From positions 31,271 through 95,270 of the forward strand of contig NZ_JABVCF010000018.1 of assembly GCF_014595955.1 (NCBI RefSeq): a stretch of DNA of 64,000 nucleotides, read 5' to 3'. The stretch's first letter is position 1. Every line of letters begins with the position of its first letter. The notes under the pieces were generated by a model, which saw only the letters and a list, made by a program, of their open reading frames with translations, did no database searches and was not told the origin of the DNA. Both the position numbers and the translations under genes were made by a program. Shown piece by piece: positions 34,169 through 41,712 of this stretch. The DNA comes from Pseudaminobacter soli (ex Zhang et al. 2022) (GTDB taxonomy: Bacteria; Pseudomonadota; Alphaproteobacteria; Rhizobiales; Rhizobiaceae).

Positions 34169-34879
34169 TCACAAGCGCGGAAACAGCACTTCCTCGACCA
34201 GCAGCCTGTGCGAGGGCGGGCTGCCGACGAAGTTCTTCTCGTCGGCTCGCAATTCGGCCATGTAGGAGGGAGCCGCCCACGCCGCCCAGGCGTGGTCGAG
34301 GCTGTCGAACCAGAACTCCGAGATCCCGTCATAGGGCACGAAGCCAGCCGTCGCCTTCACCGTCTCGGGCCGGGCATGATGCTGCACGTAGCGGTTGGCG
34401 TATTTCTTGAAAGCCTCGTTGCGCGCCACAAGCGCGCCATGCACCTCGCGATAGTGGCGGCTGAACTCCGCTGGGCTGAGGCCGGCCTTGCGGCGCGGCA
34501 GGCTCAATATCTTGATGCCGCGGGCGGGACCATCGAGCACGACCTTCGCCTCGGCAACGAACTGCACCATCTGCTCGGGGTCGACGAAGTCCTCTTCCTC
34601 GAGGCCGGCATTCCTGGCGAACGGATCGTAGCGGATGAGGTCAGGGGCGGAGGTCTTGTCGGCCAGCTCGATCTGCACGACGCCATCCCAGAGCGGCTCC
34701 GGCGTGAACTCGGCGATCGCCGGCAAGACGCGGTTCTGGCGGTAGCCGGCGGCGCTCGACCAGAAGGTTTCGTTCGCCAGAAGCCGGGATGCGTGCCCGT
34801 TGCCCCAGGCGGAGGTGAAGTCTTCGACCGTCAGGCCGGGCTTGCGCTTCAGGAACGTGAATTGTCTGACTGTCGCCAC
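34169..34879 (-). CDS. EthD-like dimeric alpha-beta barrel protein, duplicated
   Basis: 236 residues with two EthD-type halves: QFTFLKRKPGLTVEDFTSAW in the first, and IKILSLPRRKAGLSPAEFSRHYREVHG in the second. EthD-like proteins are found with P450s (named for ethyl tert-butyl ether degradation) but their reaction is unproven. It lies 31 nt after a P450 gene, as ethD does beside ethB in ether-degrading strains. It overlaps nothing and precedes the DUF1289 gene. Confidence 0.85.
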   Translation of the reverse strand: MATVRQFTFLKRKPGLTVEDFTSAWGNGHASRLLANETFWSSAAGYRQNRVLPAIAEFTPEPLWDGVVQIELADKTSAPDLIRYDPFARNAGLEEEDFVDPEQMVQFVAEAKVVLDGPARGIKILSLPRRKAGLSPAEFSRHYREVHGALVARNEAFKKYANRYVQHHARPETVKATAGFVPYDGISEFWFDSLDHAWAAWAAPSYMAELRADEKNFVGSPPSHRLLVEEVLFPRL

Positions 34880-34910
34880 GCACGGTTCTCCAAGGTTCGG
34901 GCGCCGCCGG

Positions 34911-36128
34911 TCAAGCCGGCGTGACGGCGAGCGGCAACCGCTCGAGGATGCGCAACTGGTTGTGGATGAGGTATTGCGGCTCGCCGGCCAGTTCGATCGT
35001 GCCGACGCGGCGGACGAGTTCGCCCAGCATGCACTCGGCTTCCATGCGCGCCACGTTCTGGCCGATGCAATTGTGGTCGGCGGCGCCGAACGACATGTGG
35101 ACGTTGGCGGTGTCGCGCATCACGTCGAAAGCGTCCGGCCGCTCCCACTTGCTCGGGTCGCGGTTGGCGGCGGTCGGGAAGGTGGCGACCTTGGTGTCGC
35201 CACGCAGGAAATGGCCGCTGAGCTCGGTGTCCCCGGCTGTGCAGCGGTAGACGACATGATTCGGCGCCTGCAGCCGGATCGCCTCGTCGAACACGAATCG
35301 CGCCCGTCCGGGATTCTGCTTCAGCACCGACCACTGGTCGGGATGACCTGCGAGCAGCAGCAGCGCCGCCGACATGCCGCTGATGGTGGTGTCCATCCCG
35401 CCGCGCACCAGCGAGCGCGTGATGTTGGAGGCGATGCCCGGCAGCAGTTCGCCCGCCTCTTCCGCCTTGAAGAAGTCGTCGGCGATCGAGCCGGGCGTGA
35501 CGGCGTCGCGCTGGCAGGCGGCCATGAACCAGTCGAGATAGGGCTCGCCCGCCTTCAGGCCCTTGAAGTAGAGCTCGTTTTCGGGGCCGGTCTGGTTGAA
35601 CGACATGTAGCCGATGGCGCGGATGGCGTCGGCGTCGAAGCGGATGCCCATAGCCACCGGAAAGCCGCCGAACACGACGGCCTCTACGAGGTCCCGCACG
35701 CCGTCGAACGTTCCCTTTTCGAGGATGGCGTCGACCGCGAGCTTCGCCTCCTCCTCGAACAGCGAGCGCCACTTGCGGATTACCAGCGGCGACATGATGC
35801 GGTTGGCGACGCGGCGCGTCTCGGTGTGCTGCGGCGGATCGACCTCCACCAGCGCGCTCGGCGGGCGGCCGCGGAACTCCGGCTTGCGTGCGTCGGTAAT
35901 GCCGACGCCGCTCGACGCGGTGAAGCGGCTGTAATCGGTCACGACCTGACGCAATTCGTCGTAGCGGCCTACGCCATACACACCGTATTTCTCGAACCAG
36001 ACCACCGGTCCGGCGTCGAGCAGGGCGCGGTAGAAGGGCAGGGGATCTTCCAGCACCGCCATCGCATAAGGATCGAGCGCCACGGAAGGCGGTTCGAGCA
36101 GATCGGATCTTCTGGCCGGCGTGCTCAT
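34911..36128 (-). CDS. Cytochrome P450, CYP199-like, copy G
   Basis: The start MSTPARRSDLLEPP is preceded by GGTGGAGG, giving 405 residues. Helix I is VRGGMDTTISGMS, ExxR is DEAIR and the haem loop is SFGAADHNCIG, sharing the ADHNC variant with copy A (6114-7352). NQTGPENELYFKGLKAGEPY also resembles copy A. It is divergent from a TRAP binding-protein gene, with two operator copies between (36187 and 36226). Confidence 0.93.
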   Translation of the reverse strand: MSTPARRSDLLEPPSVALDPYAMAVLEDPLPFYRALLDAGPVVWFEKYGVYGVGRYDELRQVVTDYSRFTASSGVGITDARKPEFRGRPPSALVEVDPPQHTETRRVANRIMSPLVIRKWRSLFEEEAKLAVDAILEKGTFDGVRDLVEAVVFGGFPVAMGIRFDADAIRAIGYMSFNQTGPENELYFKGLKAGEPYLDWFMAACQRDAVTPGSIADDFFKAEEAGELLPGIASNITRSLVRGGMDTTISGMSAALLLLAGHPDQWSVLKQNPGRARFVFDEAIRLQAPNHVVYRCTAGDTELSGHFLRGDTKVATFPTAANRDPSKWERPDAFDVMRDTANVHMSFGAADHNCIGQNVARMEAECMLGELVRRVGTIELAGEPQYLIHNQLRILERLPLAVTPA

Positions 36129-36186
36129 CCTGTTCCTCCACCCTTGGTTCTCCGACCGAAGGTGTAGGCGCCTTGGGCCTGCGGCT

Positions 36187-36208
36187 CCGTCCCCCGCTTG
36201 TGGGACCG
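36187..36208. promoter_or_regulatory. Island operator, copy 13
   Basis: Left arm CCGTCCCCC, 4-nt spacer, right arm GTGGGACCG. It is 59 nt before the P450 start (minus strand). Confidence 0.55.
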
Positions 36209-36225
36209 GGCCGCGCGCATCGGAG

Positions 36226-36246
36226 GCGTCACTTCGCAGGGGACAT
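36226..36246. promoter_or_regulatory. Island operator, copy 14
   Basis: Left arm GCGTCACTT, 3-nt spacer, right arm AGGGGACAT. It is 59 nt before the TRAP binding-protein start (plus strand). With copy 13 each divergent gene has its own site at the same distance. Confidence 0.5.
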
Positions 36247-36305
36247 ACGCTCCGGCTGCTCGCTCGCATGCTACGCGAGGCAAACCATAGTTCTGGGAGG
36301 AATTC

Positions 36306-37331
36306 ATGCTGCTGAAGATGCTGGCCGGCGTGACGCTGGCGGCCGGACTGTCGCTGTCGGCGACGGCGGCATTCGCGGAGACGGTGACCATCCGCTACTC
36401 GAACTGGCTGCCCGCCAATTTCTTCCTGTGGGACGACGTCGTTCATCCCTGGCTGAAGGAGATCGAGCAGGTCACCGAAGGGCGTGTGAAGGTCGTGGTG
36501 TCGCCAAAGGTCGTCGGCACGGTCTCGGCCCAATATGACGTGGTGCGCGACGGTCTGGCGGACCTGTCATGGATGGTGGCGGGCTATACGCCGGGGCGCT
36601 TCCCGATGATCGAGCTCGGCGACCTGCCGCTGATTGGGCCGGATGCGGCCGTGCTGGCGCCCGCCTTCGACAAGACGTACCGGACCCATATCGCGCAGCA
36701 TGGCGTCTTCGAGGGCGTGGAGCCGCTCTCGCTTCTGGTCATCTCGCCGCTGCAGATCGTGACCAAGGGCAAGAAGGTCGATTCCGTCGATGGCCTCGCC
36801 GGACTGAAACTGCGCAGCAGTTCCGTCACCTTGACCGAGGTGCTGAAGCTAGTCGGCGCGGTGCCGATCCTGAAATCCGCCGCCGAGGCCTACGAGATGT
36901 TGGCCACGGGCACGATCGACGGTCAGGTCACCAACCTCAACACCATCCCTGGCTTCAACCAGCTCGACCTGATGGATGGCACCTATCATGTACCGGGCGG
37001 CTTGGCGAATTCGGTCATCATCATGGGCCTGAACGCCGACAAATGGGCTGAGATTTCCGAAGAGGACCGCAAGGCGATCATGGGGATCTCTGGTGACGTC
37101 TTCGCAAGGAAGGCTGGGGAGGCCTACGACAAGGCCGACAAGGTTGCCCTGGAGAAGATGCGCGCCGCCAACTACCACATGGGCGAAGCCACGCCCGAAC
37201 AGATCGCCGAGCTCAAGGTGAGACTGAAGCCGGTGGAAGACGCCTGGATCGCTCGAGCCAAGGCGGCAGGTCTCGCCAATGCCGAAGAAGTGCTCGACGC
37301 CTATAAAGCCGAAGTCGCCAAATCCTATTGA
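36306..37331 (+). CDS. dctP: TRAP transporter solute-binding protein (DctP family), paralogue 4
   Basis: 341 residues with a signal peptide (MLLKMLAGVTLAAGLSLSA, cut after AFA), then VTIRYSNWLPANFFLWDD. It keeps GLKLRSS and PKVVGTVSAQYDVVRDGLAD. SNWLP-x-NFF is shared only with paralogue 5, so these two form a subgroup separate from paralogues 1-3 (SSWLP). It is preceded by GGGAGGAATTC before ATG. No permease is nearby. Confidence 0.93.
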   Translation: MLLKMLAGVTLAAGLSLSATAAFAETVTIRYSNWLPANFFLWDDVVHPWLKEIEQVTEGRVKVVVSPKVVGTVSAQYDVVRDGLADLSWMVAGYTPGRFPMIELGDLPLIGPDAAVLAPAFDKTYRTHIAQHGVFEGVEPLSLLVISPLQIVTKGKKVDSVDGLAGLKLRSSSVTLTEVLKLVGAVPILKSAAEAYEMLATGTIDGQVTNLNTIPGFNQLDLMDGTYHVPGGLANSVIIMGLNADKWAEISEEDRKAIMGISGDVFARKAGEAYDKADKVALEKMRAANYHMGEATPEQIAELKVRLKPVEDAWIARAKAAGLANAEEVLDAYKAEVAKSY

Positions 37332-37402
37332 CTGTCCGTCCCACCCCTCCGGCTCGCCGGCCACGGGCCGCATCGAGGGCACGCAAATCGCATAGGGAGA
37401 TT

Positions 37403-37460
37403 GTCCCTCTCACGCCGCCCCCGCTTCGCTCGGCGGAGCTCTCCCCCGAGGGAGAGGAGG
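37403..37460. repeat. Rhizobial-type intergenic palindromic repeat
   Basis: Between paralogues 4 and 5, CTCTCCC pairs with GGGAGAG around CCGA at 37439-37456. It is preceded by CCGCTTCGCTCGGCGG-like inverted sequence. This mosaic of CTCTCCC-CCGAGGGAGAG with a GC-rich hairpin is of the RIME/REP-like kind spread through Mesorhizobium and relatives. I judge by appearance only. Confidence 0.6.
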
Positions 37461-37620
37461 TCGCGGACGGCCGCCCTCTTTCTTCGCACCAGCGGGAAAA
37501 AGGTGGCCGCGAAGCCGCCGGTTGGGGGGCGTCACTCACGTGCGAAACGGGGCTAGTGGGGGGTGAGCCGACGAGCCGAATTCAAGAACGGTAGTGTACG
37601 ATTTTCTGAAGGAGCGGGAA

Positions 37621-38655
37621 ATGTTTCTGAGCAGACTTGCCGCCGCGGCGGCCCTAGCCATCGGCCTGTCCATGTCCTCAACTGCGGTCTTCGCTGAGGC
37701 CGTGACCATCCGTTACTCCAACTGGCTGCCACCGAACTTCTTCCTGTGGGACAAGGCGCTGAAGCCTTGGATCGACGAGATCGAACGGGTCACCGAAGGG
37801 CGGGTGAAGGTCGAGGTGCTGCCCAAGGTCGTCGGCACTACCGCGAGCCAGTTCGACGTGGTGCGCGATGGGCTGGCCGATATGGCCTTCATGGTCTCGT
37901 CCTATACCCCGGGCCGCTTCGTGCTGACCGAATTCGGCGAACTGCCGCTGCTCAGCAGTGACGCCAGCACGATCGCTCCGGCCTTCGACAGGCTCTATCG
38001 CAAGCACCTCGAACGCTACGACGAGTTCAAAGGCGTGAAAATCCTGTCGATCTGCACGATCTCGCCAAGCCAGCTCTTCACCGCCAGGAAGCAGATCAAG
38101 ACCATCCACGACATCAAGGGCCTGAAGCTGCGCAGCCCGACATCGGGCACGACCGCCTTCCTCGAGAATCTCGGCGGCGTCGCCATCAACAAGCCGTCGA
38201 CGGAGGCGTTCGAGATGCTCGCGACCGGCACGATCGACGGCCAGATGACCCAGGCCAACACGGTGGTCGGCTTCGGCCAGACCGACCTGACCAGGTTCGC
38301 CCTGCTGTTGCCCGGCGGCGCTTCCAACGCCGTCAACATGGTTGCGATCAACCCTGACAAGTGGGCCGAGATCGCGCCGGCCGACCAGGAAGCGATCATG
38401 GCGATTTCCGCGGAGAAGCTCGCAGCGACGGTCGGCGCTGCCTACAGCAAGGCCGAGGACGCGGCCAACGCCAGGCTGAAGGAAGCCGGATATGTCGTGG
38501 AAGAGGCGAGCCCGGAGATGGTGGCGGAACTGCGCGAGAAGCTGAAGCCGATCGAGCAGGCCTGGATCGAGCGCGCCAAGGCGAAGGGGCTGGCCAACCC
38601 GGAGGAGATCCTGGCCGAGTATCGCGCGGCGATAAGCGCCGGCAAAAGCGACTGA
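37621..38655 (+). CDS. dctP: TRAP transporter solute-binding protein (DctP family), paralogue 5
   Basis: The ATG at 37621 is chosen because AAGGAG lies 6 nt before it; a GTG at 37594 is in frame but has no clear site. The 344-residue product has a signal peptide (MFLSRLAAAAALAIGLSMSS) and VTIRYSNWLPPNFFLWDK, with GLKLRSP later. It is the closest relative of paralogue 4. The gene lies 289 nt after it, across a palindromic repeat. Confidence 0.93.
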   Translation: MFLSRLAAAAALAIGLSMSSTAVFAEAVTIRYSNWLPPNFFLWDKALKPWIDEIERVTEGRVKVEVLPKVVGTTASQFDVVRDGLADMAFMVSSYTPGRFVLTEFGELPLLSSDASTIAPAFDRLYRKHLERYDEFKGVKILSICTISPSQLFTARKQIKTIHDIKGLKLRSPTSGTTAFLENLGGVAINKPSTEAFEMLATGTIDGQMTQANTVVGFGQTDLTRFALLLPGGASNAVNMVAINPDKWAEIAPADQEAIMAISAEKLAATVGAAYSKAEDAANARLKEAGYVVEEASPEMVAELREKLKPIEQAWIERAKAKGLANPEEILAEYRAAISAGKSD

Positions 38656-38733
38656 CGAACTCCATACGGAAATTTACCGGAGGCAACCGGGACAGTTTCC
38701 GTTGCGGGCTAGCGGACGGGCAAGAACGCAGAC

Positions 38734-38758
38734 GGGGCGCGGGTCACCGCGCCTCGTA
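38734..38758. terminator. Hairpin between convergent genes
   Basis: GGCGCGG and CCGCGCC pair around GTCA (38736-38753) between the DctP stop and the EamA stop. The T-run is weak, so it may act in both directions. Confidence 0.45.
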
Positions 38759-38814
38759 TTTCATTAGAGGGGCTCGGCCGCGCTCCCCGGCCCGGTAACG
38801 CGCCTGCAGGCGGC

Positions 38815-39699
38815 TCAGCGCGCCTTGGCGCGCGCGAGCCGGTCCCGGTGCATGAGATAGAGCCCGCCGGCGATGATGATGGCGCTGCCCAGCATCGTCC
38901 AGCCGTCCGGGATGTTGCCGAACAGGAAGTAGCCGAACAGCGCCGTCCACAGCATTTGGACATAGGCATAGGGCGCAAGCACCGAGGCTTCGGCCATCCG
39001 GTAGGCGCGCAGGAACAGCCAGTGCCCCATGGCGGCGAAGGCGCCGAGCGAAAGCAGCACAGCCCATTGCAGCCCGTTCTCCGGCAGTGAGCCGGTCAGG
39101 GGAACGGCTGGCAGCATGAACAGCGTCGCTACCACGGCGGGCAGGATGAGTAGGCTTTCATGCGTTTCGCTGGCGCTCATGCGCCGCGTCATGATCACGA
39201 ACAGGCAGTGGGTCAGCATGGCGAGCAGGGCCGAGGCATGGCCCATCTTGAATGCGCCGAAACCGGGCCTGGTGATTACCAGCACCCCGATCAGACCGAC
39301 GCAGACGGCGATCCAGCGCTGCCATTCCACCTTTTCGCCGAGCAGCGGCTGCGCGAGCGCGGTGATGACCAGCGGACCCATGAAGATGATGGCAGTGAAC
39401 TCGACGAGCTGCAGCGTAAGCAGCGACCAGAAGCTGAACAGGCCGGAGAGGAAAAGCAGGATGCCGCGCAGTACATGCGCGCCGGGATTGGCCGGAGCGA
39501 AGCGCCGTGGCCGGACCCACAGCCTGAGCAGCAGCGACACCAGCACCGCATGCACGAGGAAGCGCATCCAGCTCAGAAAAGGCGGCTGCATGCCGGCGAG
39601 GACAAGGTATTTCGCGCCGGCATCTGTGCAGGAGAACAGGAAAAACGCGCCGAAGAAGCAGAAGATGGACGAAAGCGGCGCCGGACCGTTGGCGGTCAT
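38815..39699 (-). CDS. EamA-family (DMT) transporter
   Basis: 294 residues with about ten hydrophobic segments, the standard length of the drug/metabolite transporter family, made of two EamA halves. FSFWSLLTLQLVEFTAIIFMGPL ends the first half. It exports or imports small metabolites across the inner membrane; the cargo is unknown. No operator copy precedes it, in contrast to most of its neighbours, so it may not belong to the regulon. Confidence 0.88.
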   Translation of the reverse strand: MTANGPAPLSSIFCFFGAFFLFSCTDAGAKYLVLAGMQPPFLSWMRFLVHAVLVSLLLRLWVRPRRFAPANPGAHVLRGILLFLSGLFSFWSLLTLQLVEFTAIIFMGPLVITALAQPLLGEKVEWQRWIAVCVGLIGVLVITRPGFGAFKMGHASALLAMLTHCLFVIMTRRMSASETHESLLILPAVVATLFMLPAVPLTGSLPENGLQWAVLLSLGAFAAMGHWLFLRAYRMAEASVLAPYAYVQMLWTALFGYFLFGNIPDGWTMLGSAIIIAGGLYLMHRDRLARAKAR

Positions 39700-39792
39700 T
39701 GATGCCCTCTACGGCTTGAAGACGAGCCGTCCTGGCAGGGTGAGAAAAGAGGGGTCGGCACCGGTTCGAAAGCCCGGCACCGTCAGGCACGC

Positions 39793-40620
39793 TTACTTGT
39801 TGGCGTAGAACTTCTGCACCATCAGGCTTTGCGAGAGGCCGCCGTCGCAATTGACATTCTGTGCAGTGACGAAGGAGGCGGCCGGCGACGCCAGGAAGAC
39901 CACCGTGTCGGCAAGCTCGCTGGAGACGCCGAGGCGGCCGAGCGGGATCTTCGCCTCGCGCTGCGCGATGATTTCGGGGCGCATGTTGGCGCGCGTCAGC
40001 GGCGTGTCGATCGTGCCGGGGCTCACCACATTGACGCGGATGCCGTCCGACGCCCATTCCAGCGCCATCTGGCGGGTCAGCGAGATCAGGGCCGACTTGC
40101 TCGGCCCATAGGCGCCGCCGTTCGGATATGCGCTCTGGCCGGCGAGCGACGAGACGTTGACGATCGAGGCGTTGTCGCTCTTGCGCAGGTGCGGCAGGCA
40201 GGCGCGGGCAAGCAGCAGCGCCGCGTCGACATTCACCAAGAACGAGGTGCGCCAGTCGTCGAGCGAGCAGTCCTCCAGCGAGCCCGGAAAGATCACTCCG
40301 GCCGAGTTCACGAGGATGTCGAGCTTGCCAAACTGGTCGATCGTGGCCTTGACCGCGGCGTCTATGTCGGCCTGGACGGAGACGTCCATCACGGCGGCGA
40401 TCGCTTCGCCCCCTGCCTCGACAATTTCGGCGGCGACCCGCACCGCCGGCTCCTTACGGCGATCGGCGACCACCACCTTCGCACCGTTCATGGCCAGCGT
40501 CTTGGCCGTGGCCTCGCCGATGCCGCTGCCGCCGCCGGCGACGAAGGCGACGAGATCCTTCACGAGCCCCCCACCCAGCCAGTCGCGGGGGCGGGCATTG
40601 AGGTCGACATTGTTGGCCAT
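39793..40620 (-). CDS. Short-chain dehydrogenase/reductase
   Basis: The start MANNVDLNARPRDW follows AGGAAAA, giving 275 residues. The cofactor loop is AGGGSGIG, NSAG replaces NNAG, and the catalytic Y-x-x-x-K is in YGPSKSA. C-terminal FVTAQNVNCDGG is typical. It is divergent from another SDR, sharing the operator copy at 40722-40743. It probably oxidises a hydroxyl group on a pathway intermediate. Confidence 0.9.
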   Translation of the reverse strand: MANNVDLNARPRDWLGGGLVKDLVAFVAGGGSGIGEATAKTLAMNGAKVVVADRRKEPAVRVAAEIVEAGGEAIAAVMDVSVQADIDAAVKATIDQFGKLDILVNSAGVIFPGSLEDCSLDDWRTSFLVNVDAALLLARACLPHLRKSDNASIVNVSSLAGQSAYPNGGAYGPSKSALISLTRQMALEWASDGIRVNVVSPGTIDTPLTRANMRPEIIAQREAKIPLGRLGVSSELADTVVFLASPAASFVTAQNVNCDGGLSQSLMVQKFYANK

Positions 40621-40721
40621 CGAGCTTTTCCTGACAGTGCTGAAGATATCGCCGGCCACCACATAGCCGGGCAGGCGCGGGACCGCACCCCGTTTCGCAT
40701 AGGCCCGGGTGCTATCGGCAT

Positions 40722-40743
40722 CTGTACCCGTCCCGTGGGACCG
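40722..40743. promoter_or_regulatory. Island operator, copy 15
   Basis: Left arm CTGTACCCG, 4-nt spacer, right arm GTGGGACCG. It is 102 nt before the minus-strand SDR and 86 nt before the plus-strand SDR. Confidence 0.6.
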
Positions 40744-40829
40744 CTTTGCCCCCGCACGACGGGACTTCATGTTTTGTCCGCTCCAGCAAGCTTGTCTCCG
40801 ACAAAAGAACCGCAAACACGGAGAGGGCA

Positions 40830-41669
40830 ATGGCGGGTCGTCTAGACGGCAAGGTGGCGATCATCTCGGGCGGCGTTTCCGGGATGGGGCTGGCGGCGAC
40901 GGAACTGTTCGTGGCCGAGGGCGCACGGGTCGTGGTGGCTGACATCCAGGACGAGAAGGGCAGGGCGCTGGAGCAGCGCTTCGCCGGCAAAGTGCGCTTC
41001 AGCCTGTGCGACGTTCGTGAGGAAGCCGATTTCGTGGCGGCGGTGGTGCAGGCCGTCGACGGCTTCGGTGGACTCGATGTCATGTACCACAATGCCGGCG
41101 CCGTGGGCGACTATGGCGGCGTCGACGACATCTCCGTCGAGGGCTGGGACGACACCCAGCATCTGCTCCTGCGCAGCACGATGCTTGCCTTAAAGGTGGC
41201 AGTCGCACCGATGAAGACACGCGGCAAGGGCTCCATCATTCTGACCTCGTCTGCCGCGCCATTCTCGCTCGGCGGCTCGGGGCCTTATGCCTACAGCGTC
41301 GCGAAGGCCGGCGTGGTCGCGGCCGGGCGCTACGCTGCGCTGGCGCTGGGCCAGTACAGGATCCGCGTCAACACGATCGTGCCGGGCGCCGTGCCGACTT
41401 CGATCTGGAGCGGCCATGTCGGCGGTGATGCCGATATGGGAGACAGGCTCGCGCTCGACCGCGAGCGGTTTTCCAGGATGCAGCCGCTGCCGCAGGTGGG
41501 GGAGGCCCGGAACATAGCCGACGCGGCGCTGTTCCTCGCCTCCGAAGCGTCGGATTTCGTGACAGGCGTCGCGCTGCCTGTCGACGGCGGACTTTGCCTC
41601 TACCGGGCTCCGGAAGCCACCGCGAACGGCCAGCGGGGGGCGGTCCAGGACGCGGCCGCAAAATTGTAA
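40830..41669 (+). CDS. Short-chain dehydrogenase/reductase
   Basis: The start MAGRLDGKVAIISGG follows GGAGAGGGC, giving 279 residues. The cofactor loop is SGGVSGMG, the NAG motif is HNAG and the catalytic Y-x-x-x-K is in YSVAKAG. C-terminal FVTGVALPVDGGLC is typical. It is divergent from the SDR at 39793-40620. The next gene (41713-43419) is convergent across a hairpin. Confidence 0.91.
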   Translation: MAGRLDGKVAIISGGVSGMGLAATELFVAEGARVVVADIQDEKGRALEQRFAGKVRFSLCDVREEADFVAAVVQAVDGFGGLDVMYHNAGAVGDYGGVDDISVEGWDDTQHLLLRSTMLALKVAVAPMKTRGKGSIILTSSAAPFSLGGSGPYAYSVAKAGVVAAGRYAALALGQYRIRVNTIVPGAVPTSIWSGHVGGDADMGDRLALDRERFSRMQPLPQVGEARNIADAALFLASEASDFVTGVALPVDGGLCLYRAPEATANGQRGAVQDAAAKL

Positions 41670-41679
41670 CGCCGGAGGC

Positions 41680-41698
41680 CGTCGGCGTGTAGCCGACG
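41680..41698. terminator. Hairpin between convergent genes
   Basis: CGTCGGC and GCCGACG pair around GTGTA in the 43-nt gap between the SDR and flavoprotein stop codons. No long T-run is present. Confidence 0.5.
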
Positions 41699-41712
41699 CC
41701 GCACGCCACTGC

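Noticed and set aside
37332..37342. CTGTCCGTCCC after the fourth TRAP binding-protein gene
   Set aside because: Matches only the left arm of the operator; the right arm is missing at the required distance.
38689..38695. GGGACAG after the fifth TRAP binding-protein gene
   Set aside because: Right arm only, located between converging genes where an operator would serve nothing.
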